Shown here: piece after piece, positions 46,601-60,000 of the stretch
Layout: each line of letters begins with the position of its first letter
How positions within the stretch are numbered: position 1 is the stretch's first letter
NCBI GenBank assembly: GCA_949126835.1
Contig: OX421500.1
Location: 45,106,114 to 45,170,113, forward strand
DNA from: Anisus vortex
Taxonomy: Eukaryota; Mollusca; Gastropoda; Planorbidae
DNA length: 64,000 nt
Direction of reading: 5' to 3'
Made by a program: the position numbers and the translations under genes
The notes under the pieces: model-generated
Told to the model about the DNA's origin: nothing
The model's input: only the letters and a program-made list of their open reading frames with translations
Databases searched by the model: none

Positions 46601-49600
46601 CCGCTGGGTAGGTGGGCGCTACCGCTCAGTAGGTCGGCGCTACAGCTGAGTACGTCGGCGCTACCTTTTAGTAGGTAGGCGCTACCGCTGGGTAGGTCGG
46701 CGCTACCGCTGGGTAGGTCGACGCTACCGCCGGGTAGGTCGGCGCTACCGCTGGGTAGGTCGGCGCTACCGCTGGGTAGGTCGGCGCTACCGCTGAGTAG
46801 GTCGGCGCTACAGCTGAGTACGTCGGCGCTAACTTTTAGTAGGTCGGCGCTACCTTTGAGTAGGTCGGCGCCACCGCTAAGTAGGTCGGCACTACCTTTT
46901 AGTAGGTCGGCGCTCTATTTGAGTAGGTCGGTACCACCGCTAACTAGGTCGGCGCTACCGCTGGGTAGGTCGGTGCTACCTCTGAGTACGTCGGCGCTAC
47001 CTTTGAGTAGGTCGGTGCTACATTTTAGTAGGTCGGCGCTACCTTTGAGTAGGTCGGTGCCACCACTAAGTAGGTCGGCGCTACCGCTGAGTAGGACGGT
47101 GCTACCGCTGGATAGGTCGGCGCTACCGCTGAGTAGGTCGGCGCTACAGCTGAGTACGTCGGCACAACCTTTGAGTAGGTCGGCGCTACCTTTGAGCAGG
47201 TCGGCGCCACCGCTAAGTAGGTCGGCGCTACCGCTGAGGAGGTCGGCGCTACCGCTGGGTAGGTCGGCGCTACCGCTGAGGAGGTCGGCGCTACCGCTGA
47301 GTAGGTCGGCGCTACAGCTGAGTACGTCAGCGCTAACTTTTAGTAGGTCGGCGCTACCTCTGAGTAGGTCGGCGCCACCGCTAAGTAGGTCGGCGCTACC
47401 GCTGAGTAGGTCGGCGCTACCGCTGGGTAGGTCGGCGCTACCTCTGAGTACGTCGTTGCTACCTTTTAGTAGGTCAGCGCTACCTTTGAGTAGGTCGGCG
47501 CCACCGCTAAGTAGGTCGGCACTACCTTTTAGTAGGTCGGCGCTCTATTTGAGTAGGTCGGTACCACCGCTAACTAGGTCGGCGCTACCGCTGGGTGGGT
47601 CGGTGCTTCTTCTGAGTACGTCGGCGCTACCTTTGAGTAGGTCGGGGCTACATTTTAGTAGGTCGGCGCTACCTTTGAGTAGGTCGGTGCTACATTTTAG
47701 TAGGTCGGCGCTACCTTTGAGTAGGTCGGTGCCACCGCTAAGTAGGTCGGCGCTACCGCTGAGTAGGACGGTGCTACCGCTGGATAGGTCGGCGCTACCG
47801 CTGAGTAGATCGGCGCTACTGCTGAGTACGTCGGCACAACCTTTGAGTAGGTCGGCGCTACCTTTGAGTAGGTCGGCGCCACCGCTAAGTAGGTCGGCGC
47901 TACCGCTGAGGAGGTCGGCGCTACCGCTGGGTAGGTCGGCGCTACCGCTGAGGAGGTCGGCGCTACCGCTGGGTAGGTCGGCGCTACCGCTGGGTAGGTC
48001 GGCGCTACCGCTGGGTAGGTCGGCGCTACCGCTGGGTAGGTCGGCGCTACAGCTGAGTTGGTCGGCGCAACCTTTTAGTAGGTCGGCGCTACCTTTGTGT
48101 AGGTCGACGCCACCGCTAAGTAGATCGGCGCTACCGCTGGGTAGGTCGGCGCTACCGCTGGGTAGGTCGGCGCTACCGCTGTGTACGTCGGCGCTACCTT
48201 TTAGTAGGTCGGCGCTAGCTTTGAGTATGTCGGCGCCACCTCTAAGTAGGTCGGCGCTACCGCCGGGTAGGTCGGCGCTGCCGCTGAGTAGGTCGGCACT
48301 AAAGCTGAGTAGGTCGGCGCTAAAGCTGAGTACGTCGGCGCTACCTTTGAGTAGGTCGGCGCCACCGCTAAGTAGGTCGGCGCTACCGCTGGGTAGGTCG
48401 GCGCTGCCGCTGGGTAGGTCGGCGCTACCGCTGGGTAGGTCGGCGCTACCGCTGAGAAGGTCGGCGCTAAAGCTGAGTACGTCGGCGCTACCTTTTAGTA
48501 AGTCGGTGCTACCGCTGAGTAGGTCGGCGCTACTGCCGGGTAGGTCGGCGCTACCGCTGGGTAGGTGGGCGCTACCGCTTTGTAGGTCGGCGCTACCGCC
48601 TAGTAGGTCGGCGCTACCGCCTAGTAGGTCGGCGCTACAGCTGAGTACGTCGGCCTTACCTTTTAGTAGGTCGGCGCTACCTTTGAGTAGGTCGGCGCCA
48701 CCGCTAAGTAGGTCGGCGCTATCTTTTAGTAGGTAGGCGCTACCTTTGAGTAGTTCGGCGCCACCGCTAAGTAGGTCGGCACTACTTTTTAGTAGGTCGG
48801 CGCTACATTTGAGTAGGTCGGTGCCACCGCTAACTAGGTCGGCGCTACCGCTGGGTAGGTCGGCGCTACCTCTGAGTACGTCGGCACTACCTTTGACTAG
48901 GTCGGTGCTACCTTTTAGTAGGTCGGCGCTACCTTTGAGGAGGTCAGTGCCACCGCTAAAGAGGTCGGCGCTACCGCTGGGTGGGTCGGCGCTACCGCTG
49001 GGTAGGTCGGCGCTACCGCTGGGTAGGTCGGCGCTACCGCTGAGTAGGTCGGCGCTAAAGCTGAGTACGTCGGAGCTACCTTTTAGTAAGTCGGTGCTAC
49101 CGCTGAGTAGGTCGGCTCTACCGCCGGGTAGTTCGGCGCTGCCGCTGGGTAGGTGGGCGCTACCGCTGTGTAGGTCGGCGCTACCGCTGGGTAGGTGGGC
49201 GCTACCGCTCAGTAGGTCGGCGCTACAGCTGAGTACGTCGGCGCTACCTTTTAGTAGGTAGGCGCTACCGCTGGGTAGGTCGGCGCTACCGCTGGGTAGG
49301 TCGACGCTACCGCCGGGTAGGTCGGCGCTACCGCTGGGTAGGTCGGCGCTACCGCTGGGTAGGTCGGCGCTACCGCTGAGTAGGTCGGCGCTACAGCTGA
49401 GTACGTCGGCGCTAACTTTTAGTAGGTCGGCGCTACCTTTGAGTAGGTCGGCGCCACCGCTAAGTAGGTCGGCACTACCTTTTAGTAGGTCGGCGCTCTA
49501 TTTGAGTAGGTCGGTACCACCGCTAACTAGGTCGGCGCTACCGCTGGGTAGGTCGGTGCTACCTCTGAGTACGTCGGCGCTTTCTTTGAGTAGGTCGGTG

Positions 49601-52600
49601 CTACATTTTAGTAGGTCGGCGCTACCTTTGAGTAGGTCGGTGCCACCGCTAAGTAGGTCGGCGCTACCGCTGAGTAGGACGGTGCTACCGCTGGATAGGT
49701 CGGCGCTACCGCTGAGTAGGTCGGCGCTACAGCTGAGTACGTCGGCACAACCTTTGAGTAGGTCGGCGCTACCTTTGAGTAGGTCGGCGCCACCGCTAAG
49801 TAGGTCGGCGCTACCGCTGAGGAGGTCGGCGCTACCGCTGGGTAGGTCGGCGCTACCGCTGAGGAGGTCGGCGCTACCGCTGAGTAGGTCGGCGCTACAG
49901 CTGAGTACGTCAGCGCTAACTTTTAGTAGGTCGGCGCTACCTCTGAGTAGGTCGGCGCCACCGCTAAGTAGGTCGGCGCTACCGCTGAGTAGGTCGGCGC
50001 TACCGCTGGGTAGGTCGGCGCTACCTCTGAGTACGTCGTTGCTACCTTTTAGTAGGTCAGCGCTACCTTTGAGTAGGTCGGCGCCACCGCTAAGTAGGTC
50101 GGCACTACCTTTTAGTAGGTCGGCGCTCTATTTGAGTAGGTCGGTACCACCGCTAACTAGGTCGGCGCTACAGCTGGGTGGGTCGGTGCTTCTTCTGAGT
50201 ACGTCGGCGCTACCTTTGAGTAGGTCGGGGCTACATTTTAGTAGGTCGGCGCTACCTTTGAGTAGGTCGGTGCTACATTTTAGTAGGTCGGCGCTACCTT
50301 TGAGTAGGTCGGTGCCACCGCTAAGTAGGTCGGCGCTACCGCTGAGTAGGACGGTGCTACCGCTGGATAGGTCGGCGCTACCGCTGAGTAGGTCGGCGCT
50401 ACAGCTGAGTACGTCGGCACAACCTTTGAGTAGGTCGGCGCTACCTTTGAGTAGGTCGGCGCCACCGCTAAGTAGGTCGGCGCTACCGCTGAGGAGGTCG
50501 GCGCTACCGCTGGGTAGGTCGGCGCTACCGCTGAGGAGGTCGGCGCTACCGCTGGGTAGGTCGGCGCTACCGCTGGGTAGGTCGGCGCTACCGCTGGGTA
50601 GGTCGGCGCTACCGCTGAGTAGGTCGGCGCTACAGCTGAGTACGTCAGCGCTAACTTTTAGTAGGTCGGCGCTACCTTTGAGTAGGTCGGCGCCACCGCT
50701 AAGTAGGTCGGCGCTACCGCTGAGTAGGTCGGCGCTACCGCTGGGTAGGTCGGCGCTACCTCTGAGTACGTCGTTGCTACCTTTTAGTAGGTCAGCGCTA
50801 CCTTTGAGTAGGTCGGCGCCACCGCTAAGTAGGTCGGCACTACCTTTTAGTAGGTCGGCGCTCTATTTGAGTAGGTCGGTACCACCGCTAACTAGGTCGG
50901 CGCTACCGCTGGGTGGGTCGGTGCTACCTCTGAGTACGTCGACGCTACCTTTGAGTAGGTCGGGGCTACATTTTAGTAGGTCGGCGCTACCTTTGAGTAG
51001 GTCGGTGCCAACGCTAAGTAGGTAGGCGCTACCGCTGAGTAGGACGGTGCTACCGCTGGGTAGGTCGGCGCTACCGCTGAGTATGTCGGCGCTACAGCTG
51101 AGTACGTCGGCACAACCTTTGAGTAGGTCGGCGCTACCTTTGAGTAGGTTGGCGCCACCTCTAAGTAGGTCGGCGCTACCGCTGAGGAGGTCGGCGCTAC
51201 CGCTGGGTAGGTAGGCACTACCGCTGAGGAGGTCGGCGCTACCGCTGGGTAGGTCGGCGCTACCGCTGGGTAGGTCGGCGCTACCGCTGGGTTGGTCGGC
51301 GCTACCGCTGGGTAGGTCGGCGCTACCGCTAGGTAGGTCGGCGCTACCGCTAGGTAGGTCGGCGCTACCGCTGAGTAGGTCGGCGCTACAGCTGAGTTGG
51401 TCGGCGCAACCTTTTAGTAGGTCGGCGCCACCGCTAAGTAGGTCGGCGCTACCGCTGGGTAGGTCGGCGCTACCGCTGGGTAGGTCGGCGCTACCGCTGG
51501 GTACGTCGGCGCTACCTTTTAGTTGGTCGGCGCTACCTTTGAGTATGTCGGCGCCACCTCTAAGTAGGTCGGCGCTACCGCCGGGTAGGTCGGCGCTACC
51601 GCTGAGTAGGTCGGCGCTAAAGCTGAGTAGGTCGGCGCTAAAGCTGAGTACGTCGGCGCTACCTTTGAGTAGGTCGGCGCCACCGATAAGTAGGTCGGCG
51701 CTACCGCCGGGTAGGTCGGCGCTGCCGCTGGGTAGGTCGGCGCTACCGCTGGGTAAGTCGGCGCTACCGCTGAGAAGGTCGGCGCTAAAGCTGAGTACGT
51801 CGGCGCTACCTTTTAGTAAGTCGGTGCTACCGCTGAGTAGGTCGGCGCTACTGCCGGGTAGGTCGGCGCTACCGCTGGGTAGGTGGGCGCTACCGCTTTG
51901 TAGGTCGGCGCTACCGCCTAGTAGGTCGGCGCTACCGCCTAGTAGGTCGGCGCTACAGCTGAGTACGTCGGCCTTACCTTTTAGTAGGTCGGCGCTACAT
52001 TTGAGTAGGTCGGCGCCACCGCTAAGTAGGTCGGCGCTATCTTTTAGTAGGTAGGCGCTACCTTTGAGTAGTTCGGCGCCACCGCTAAGTAGGTCGGCAC
52101 TACTTTTTAGTAGGTCGGCGCTACATTTGAGTAGGTCGGTGCCACCGCTAACTAGGTCGGCGCTACCGCTGGGTAGGTCGGCGCTACCTCTGAGTACGTC
52201 GGCACTACCTTTGACTAGGTCGGTGCTACCTTTTAGTAGGTCGGCGCTACCTTTGAGGAGGTCAGTGCCACCGCTAAAGAGGTCGGCGCTACCGCTGGGT
52301 GGGTCGGCGCTACCGCTGGGTAGGTCGGCGCTACCGCTGGGTAGGTCGGCGCTACCGCTGAGTAGGTCGGCGCTAAAGCTGAGTACGTCGGAGCTACCTT
52401 TTAGTAAGTCGGTGCTACCGCTGAGTAGGTCGGCTCTACCGCCGGGTAGTTCGGCGCTGCCGCTGGGTAGGTGGGCGCTACCGCTGTGTAGGTCGGCGCT
52501 ACCGCTGGGTAGGTGGGCGCTACCGCTCAGTAGGTCGGCGCTACAGCTGAGTACGTCGGCGCTACCTTTTAGTAGGTAGGCGCTACCGCTGGGTAGGTCG

Positions 52601-55600
52601 GCGCTACCGCTGGGTAGGTCGACGCTACCGCCGGGTAGGTCGGCGCTACCGCTGGGTAGGTCGGCGCTACCGCTGGGTAGGTCGGCGCTACCGCTGAGTA
52701 GGTCGGCGCTACAGCTGAGTACGTCGGCGCTAACTTTTAGTAGGTCGGCGCTACCTTTGAGTAGGTCGGCGCCACCGCTAAGTAGGTCGGCACTACCTTT
52801 TAGTAGGTCGGCGCTCTATTTGAGTAGGTCGGTACCACCGCTAACTAGGTCGGCGCTACCGCTGGGTAGGTCGGTGCTACCTCTGAGTACGTCGGCGCTA
52901 CCTTTGAGTAGGTCGGTGCTACATTTTAGTAGGTCGGCGCTACCTTTGAGTAGGTCGGTGCCACCGCTAAGTAGGTCGGCGCTACCGCTGAGTAGGACGG
53001 TGCTACCGCTGGATAGGTCGGCGCTACCGCTGAGTAGGTCGGCGCTACAGCTGAGTACGTCGGCACAACCTTTGAGTAGGTCGGCGCTACCTTTGAGTAG
53101 GTCGGCGCCACCGCTAAGTAGGTCGGCGCTACCGCTGAGGAGGTCGGCGCTACCGCTGGGTAGGTCGGCGCTACCGCTGAGGAGGTCGGCGCTACCGCTG
53201 AGTAGGTCGGCGCTACAGCTGAGTACGTCAGCGCAAACTTTTAGTAGGTCGGCGCTACCTCTGAGTAGGTCGGCGCCACCGCTAAGTAGGTCGGCGCTAC
53301 CGCTGAGTAGGTCGGCGCTACCGCTGGGTAGGTCGGCGCTACCTCTGAGTACGTCGTTGCTACCTTTTAGTAGGTCAGCGCTACCTTTGAGTAGGTCGGC
53401 GCCACCGCTAAGTAGGTCGGCACTACCTTTTAGTAGGTCGGCGCTCTATTTGAGTAGGTCGGTACCACCGCTAACTAGGTCGGCGCTACCGCTGGGTGGG
53501 TCGGTGCTTCTTCTGAGTACGTCGGCGCTACCTTTGAGTAGGTCGGGGCTACATTTTAGTAGGTCGGCGCTACCTTTGAGTAGGTCGGTGCTACATTTTA
53601 GTAGGTCGGCGCTACCTTTGAGTAGGTCGGTGCCACCGCTAAGTAGGTCGGCGCTACCGCTGAGTAGGACGGTGCTACCGCTGGATAGGTCGGCGCTACC
53701 GCTGAGTAGGTCGGCGCTACAGCTGAGTACGTCGGCACAACCTTTGAGTAGGTCGGCGCTACCTTTGAGTAGGTCGGCGCCACCGCTAAGTAGGTCGGCG
53801 CTACCGCTGAGGAGGTCGGCGCTACCGCTGGGTAGGTCGGCGCTACCGCTGAGGAGGTCGGCGCTACCGCTGGGTAGGTCGGCGCTACCGCTGGGTAGGT
53901 CGGCGCTACCGCTGGGTAGGTCGGCGCTACCGCTGAGTAGGTCGGCGCTACAGCTGAGTACGTCAGCGCTAACTTTTAGTAGGTCGGCGCTACCTTTGAG
54001 TAGGTCGGCGCCACCGCTAAGTAGGTCGGCGCTACCGCTGAGTAGGTCGGCGCTACCGCTGGGTAGGTCGGCGCTACCTCTGAGTACGTCGTTGCTACCT
54101 TTTAGTAGGTCAGCGCTACCTTTGAGTAGGTCGGCGCCACCGCTAAGTAGGTCGGCACTACCTTTTAGTAGGTCGGCGCTCTATTTGAGTAGGTCGGTAC
54201 CACCGCTAACTAGGTCGGCGCTACCGCTGGGTGGGTCGGTGCTACCTCTGAGTACGTCGACGCTACCTTTGAGTAGGTCGGGGCTACATTTTAGTAGGTC
54301 GGCGCTACCTTTGAGTAGGTCGGTGCCAACGCTAAGTAGGTAGGCGCTACCGCTGAGTAGGACGGTGCTACCGCTGGGTAGGTCGGCGCTACCGCTGAGT
54401 ATGTCGGCGCTACAGCTGAGTACGTCGGCACAACCTTTGAGTAGGTCGGCGCTACCTTTGAGTAGGTTGGCGCCACCTCTAAGTAGGTCGGCGCTACCGC
54501 TGAGGAGGTCGGCGCTACCGCTGGGTAGGTAGGCACTACCGCTGAGGAGGTCGGCGCTACCGCTGGGTAGGTCGGCGCTACCGCTGGGTAGGTCGGCGCT
54601 ACCGCTGGGTTGGTCGGCGCTACCGCTGGGTAGGTCGGCGCTACCGCTAGGTAGGTCGGCGCTACCGCTGAGTAGGTCGGCGCTACAGCTGAGTTGGTCG
54701 GCGCAACCTTTTAGTAGGTCGGCGCTACCTTTGTGTAGGTCGGCGCCACCGCTAAGTAGGTCGGCGCTACCGCTGGGTAGGTCGGCGCTACCGCTGGGTA
54801 GGTCGGCGCTACCGCTGGGTACGTCGGCGCTACCTTTTAGTTGGTCGGCGCTACCTTTGAGTATGTCGGCGCCACCTCTAAGTAGGTCGGCGCTACCGCC
54901 GGGTAGGTCGGCGCTACCGCTGAGTAGGTCGGCGCTAAAGCTGAGTAGGTCGGCGCTAAAGCTGAGTACGTCGGCGCTACCTTTGAGTAGGTCGGCGCCA
55001 CCGATAAGTAGGTCGGCGCTACCGCCGGGTAGGTCGGCGCTGCCGCTGGGTAGGTCGGCGCTACCGCTGGGTAAGTCGGCGCTACCGCTGAGAAGGTCGG
55101 CGCTAAAGCTGAGTACGTCGGCGCTACCTTTTAGTAAGTCGGTGCTACCGCTGAGTAGGTCGGCGCTACTGCCGGGTAGGTCGGCGCTACCGCTGGGTAG
55201 GTGGGCGCTACCGCTGTGTAGGTCGGCGCTACCGCTAAGTAGGTCGGCGCTACCTTTGACTAGGTCGGTGCTACCTTTTAGTAGGTCGGCGCTACCTTTG
55301 AGTAGGTCGGTGCCACCGCTAAGTAGGTGGGCGCTACCGCTGGGTGGGTCGGCGCTACCGCTGGGTAGGTCGGCGCTACCGCTGGGTAGGTCGGCGCTAC
55401 CGCTGAGTAGGTCGGCGCTAAAGCTGAGTACGTCGGCGCTACCTTTTAGTAAGTCGGTGCTACCGCTGAGTAGGTTGGCGCAACCGCCGGGTAGGTCGGC
55501 GCTGCCGCTGGGTAGGTGGGCGCTACCGCTGTGTAGGTCGGCGCTACCGCTGGGCAGGTGGGCGCTACCGCTCAGTAGGTCGGCGCTACAGCTGAGTACG

Positions 55601-57000
55601 TCGGCGCTACCTTTTAGTAGGTAGGCGCTACCGCTGGGTAGGTCGGCGCTACCGCTGCGTAGGTCGACGCTACCGCCAGGTAGGTCGGCGCTACCGCTGG
55701 GTAGGTCGGCGCTACCGCTGGGTAGGTCGGCGCTACCGCTGAGTAGGTCGGTGCCACCGCTAAGTAGGTCAGCGCTACCGCTGAGTAGGACGGTGCTACC
55801 GCTGGGTAGGTCGGCGCTACAGCTGAGTACGTCGGCACAACCTTTGAGTAGGTCGGCGCTACCTTTGAGTAGGTTGGCGCCACCGCTAAGTAGGTCGGCG
55901 CTACCGCTGAGGAGGTCGGCGCTTTCGCTGGGTAGGTCGGCACTACCGCTGAGGAGGTCGGCGCTACCGCTGGGTAGGTCGGCGCTACCGCTGGGTAGGT
56001 CGGCGCTACCGCTGGGTTGGTCGGCGCTACCGCTGGGTAGGTCGGCGCTACCGCTAGGTAGGTCGGCGCTACCGCTGAGTAGGTCGGCGCTACAGCTGAG
56101 TTGGTCGGCGCAACCTTTTAGTAGGTCGGCGCTACCTTTGTGTAGGTCGGCGCCACCGCTAAGTAGGTCGGCGCTACCGCTGGGTAGGTCGGCGCTACCG
56201 CTGGGTAGGTCGGCGCTACCGCTGGGTACGTCGGCGCTACCTTTTAGTTCGTCGGCGCTACCTTTGAGTATGTCGGCGCCACCTCTAAGTAGGTCGGCGC
56301 TACCGCCGGGTAGGTCGGCGCTACCGCTGAGTAGGTCGGCGCTAAAGCTGAGTAGGTCGGCGCTAAAGCTGAGTACGTCGGCGCTACCTTTGAGTAGGTC
56401 GGCGCCACCGCTAAGTAGGTCGGCGCTACCGCCGGGTAGGTCAACGCTGCCGCTGGGTAGGTCGGCGCTACCGCTGGGTAGGTCGGCGCTACCGCTGAGA
56501 AGGTCGGCGCTAAAGCTGAGTACGTCGGCGCTACCTTTTAGTAAGTCGGTGCTACCGCTGAGTAGGTCGGCGCTACTGCCGGGTAGGTCGGCGCTACCGC
56601 TGGGTAGGTGGGCGCTACCGCTGTGTAGGTCGGCGCTACCGCTAAGTAGGTCGGCGCTACCTTTGACTAGGTCGGTGCTACCTTTTAGTAGGTCGGCGCT
56701 ACCTTTGAGTAGGTTGGTGCCACCGCTAAGTAGGTGGGCGCTACCGCTGTGTGGGTCGGCGCTACCGCTGGGTAGGTCGGCGCTACCGCTGGGTAGGTCG
56801 GCGCTACCGCTGAGTAGGTCGGCGCTAAAGCGGAGTACGTCGGCGCTACCTTTTAGTAAGTCGGTGCTACCGCTGAGTAGGTCGGCGCTACCGCCGGGTA
56901 GGTCGGCGCTGCCGCTGGGTAGGTGGGCGCTACAGCTGTGTAGGTCGGCGCTACCGCTGGGTAGGTGGGCGCTACCGCTCAGTAGGTCGGCGCTACAGCT
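37600..57000 (+). repeat. Satellite domain 2: long duplicated blocks
   Basis: The slipped 20-bp unit almost disappears (two copies, near 41.7 and 44.6 kb). New marker units appear, such as GGCGCTCTATTTGA, GTCGGTACCACCGCTAA and GCTAAAGCTGA. About 1.3 kb at 40,960-42,275 recurs at 43,836-45,151 (offset 2,876). About 2.2 kb ending near 40,190 recurs ending near 46,677 (offset 6,487). Equivalent block starts lie at 39,697, 46,184, 48,746 and 52,064. Confidence 0.85.
48746..55180 (+). repeat. 3,318-bp tandem higher-order repeat, two copies
   Basis: Two adjoining blocks, 48,746-52,063 and 52,064 to about 55,180, match at a constant offset of 3,318 bp, exactly 158 units. The match is very close. 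Near 51.3-51.4 kb and 54.6-54.7 kb one copy has an extra GCTAGG unit and lacks a TTTGTG unit, so two one-unit changes cancel and the total length is kept. Confidence 0.85.
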
Positions 57001-60000
57001 GAGTACGTCGGTGCTACCTTTTAGTAGGTAGGCGCTACCGCTGGGTAGGTCGGCGCTACCGCTGGGTAGGTCGACGCTACCGCCGGGTAGGTCGGCGCTA
57101 CCGCTGGGTAGGTCGGCGCTACCGCTGGGTAGGTCGGCGCTACCGCTGAGTAGGTCGGCGCTACCGCTGGATAGGTCGGCGCTACCTCTGAGTACGTCAG
57201 TGCTACCTTTTAGTAGGTCGGCGCTACCTTTGAGTAGGTCGGCGCCACCGCTAAGTAGGTCGGCACTACCTTTTAGTAGGTCGGCGCTCTATTTGAGTAG
57301 GTCGGTGCCACCGCTGGGTAGGTCGGCGCTACCGCTGGGTAGGTCGGCGCTACCGCTGAGTAGGTCGGCGCTATCGCTGGATAGGTTGGCGCTACCTCTG
57401 AGTACGTCGGCGCTAACTTTTAGTAGGTCGGCGCTACCTTTGAGTAGGTCGGCGCCACCGCTAAGTAGGTCGGCGCTACCGCTGAGTAGGTCGGCGCTAC
57501 CGCTGGATAGGTCGGCGCTACCTCTGAGTACGTCAGTGCTACCTTTTAGTAGGTCGGCGCTACCTTTGAGTAGGTCGGCGCCACCGCTAAGTAGGTCGGC
57601 ACTACCTTTTAGTAGGTCGGCGCTCTATTTGAGTAGGTCGGTGCCACCGCTAACTAGGTCGGCGCTACCGCTGGGTAGGTCGGCGCTACCTCTGAGTACG
57701 TCGGCGCTACCTTTGAGTAGGTCGGCGCTACCTTTGAGTAGGTCGGTGCCACCGCTAAGTAGGTCGGCGCTACCGCTGAGTAGGACGGTGCTACCGCTGG
57801 GTAGATCGGCGCTACCGCTGAGTAGGTCGGCGCTACCGCTGGGTAGGTCGGCGCTACTGCTGAGTAGGTCGGCGCTACAGCTGAGTTGGTCGGCGCAACC
57901 TTTAAGTAGGTCGGTGCTACCTTTGTGTAGGTTGGCGCCACCGCTAAGTAGGTCGGCGCTACCGCTGGGTAGGTCGGCGCTACCGCTGGGTAGGTCGGCG
58001 CTAGCGATGGGTACGTCGGCGCTACCTTTTAGTTGGTCGGCGCTACATTTGAGTATGTCGGCGCCACCTCTAAGTAGGTCGGCGCTACCGCCGGGTAGGT
58101 TGGCGCTAACGCTGGGAAGGTCGGCGCTAAAGCTGAGTAGGTCGGCGCTAAAGCTGAGTACGTCGGCGCTACCTTTGAGTAGGTCGGCGCCACCGCTAAG
58201 TAGGTCGGCGCTACCGCTGGGTAGGTCGGCGCTACCGCTGGGTAGGTCGGCGCTACCGCTGGGTAGGTCGGCGCTACCGCTGGGTAGGTCGGCGCTACCG
58301 CTGGGTAGGTTGGCGCTACCGCCGAGTAGGTCAGCGCGAAAGCTGAGTACGTCGGCGCTACCTTTTAGTTGGTCGGCGCTACCTTTGAGTATGTCGGCGC
58401 CACCTCTAAGTGGGTCGGCGCAACCGCCGGGTAGTTCGGCGCCACCGCTGAGTAGGTCGGCGCTAAAGCTGAGTACATCGGCGCTACCTTTTAGTAGGTC
58501 GGTGCTACCTTTGAGTAGGTCGGTGCCACCGCTAAGTAGGTCGGCACTACCGCTGGGTAGGTCGGTGCTACCGCTGGGTAGGTCGGGCGCTAAAGCTGAG
58601 TACGTCGGCGCTACCTTTTAGTAGGTCGGGGCTACCTTTGAGTAGGTCGGTGCCGCCGCTAAGTAGGTCGGCGCTACCGCTAGGTAGGTCGGCGCTACCG
58701 CTGGGTAGGTCGGCGTTATCGCTGGGTAGGTCGGCGCTACCGCTGGGCAGGTCGGCGCTACCTCTGAGTACGGCGACGCTACCTTTTAGTAGGTCGGCGC
58801 TACCTTTGAATAGGTCGGCGCCACCGCTAAGTAGGTCGGCGCTACCGCTGGGTAGGTCGGCGCTACCGCTGAGTAGGTCAGCGCTTACGCGGAGTAGGTC
58901 GGCGCTACCGCTGAGTAGGTCGGCGCTACCTTTTAGTAGGTCGGCGCTACCTTTGAGTAGGTCGGCGCCAACGCTAAGTAGGTCGGCGCTACCGCTGGGT
59001 AGGTCGGCGCTACCGCTGGGTAGGTCGGCGCTACCGCTGGGTAGGTCGGCGCTACCGCCGAGTAGGTCGGCGCGAAAGCTGAGTACGTCGGCGCTACCTT
59101 TTAGTAAGTCGGTGCTACCGCTGAGTAAGTCGGCGCTACCGCCGGGTAGGTCGGCGCTACCGCTGGGTAGGTAGGGCGCTACCGCTGTGTAGGTCGGCGC
59201 TACCGCCTAGTAGGTGGGCGCTACCGCTCAGTAGGTCGGCGCTACAGCTGAGTACGTCGGCGCTACCTTTTAGTAGGTCGGCGCTACCTTTGAGTAGGTC
59301 GGCGCTACCGCTAAGTAGGTCGGCGCTACCTCTGAGTACGTCGGCGCTATCTTTTTGTAGGTCGGCGCTACTTTTGAGTAGGTCGGCGCCACCGCTAAGT
59401 AGGTCGGCACAACTTTTTAGTAGGTCGGCGCTATATTTTAGTAGGTCGGTGCCACCGCTAACTAGGTCGGCGCTACCGCTGGGTAGGTCGGCGCTACCTC
59501 TGAGTAAGTCGGCGCTACCTTTGACTAGGTCGGTGCCTCCTTTTAGTAGGTCGGCGCTACCTTTGAGTAGGTCGGTGCCACCGCTAAGTAGGTCGGCGCT
59601 ACCGCTGGGTAGGTCGGCGCTACCGCTGAGTAGGTCGGCGAAAAAGCTGAGTACGTCGGCGCTACCTTTTAGTAAGTCGGTGCTACCGCTGTGTAGGTCG
59701 GCGCTACCGCCGGGTAGGTCGGCGCTGCCGCTGGGTAGGTGGGCGCTACCGCTGTGAAGGTCGGCGCTACCGCTGGGTTGGTGGGCGCTACCGCTGAGTA
59801 GGTCGGCGCTAAAGCTGAGTACGTCGGCGCTACCTTTGACTAGGTCGGTGCTACCTTTTAGTAGGTCGGCGCTATCTTTGAGTATGTCGGTGCCACCGCT
59901 AAGTAGGTCGGCGCTACCGCTGGGTGGGTCGGCGCTACCTCTGGGTAGGTCGACGCTACCGCCGGATAGGTCGGCGCAACCGCTGAGTAGGTCGGCGCTA

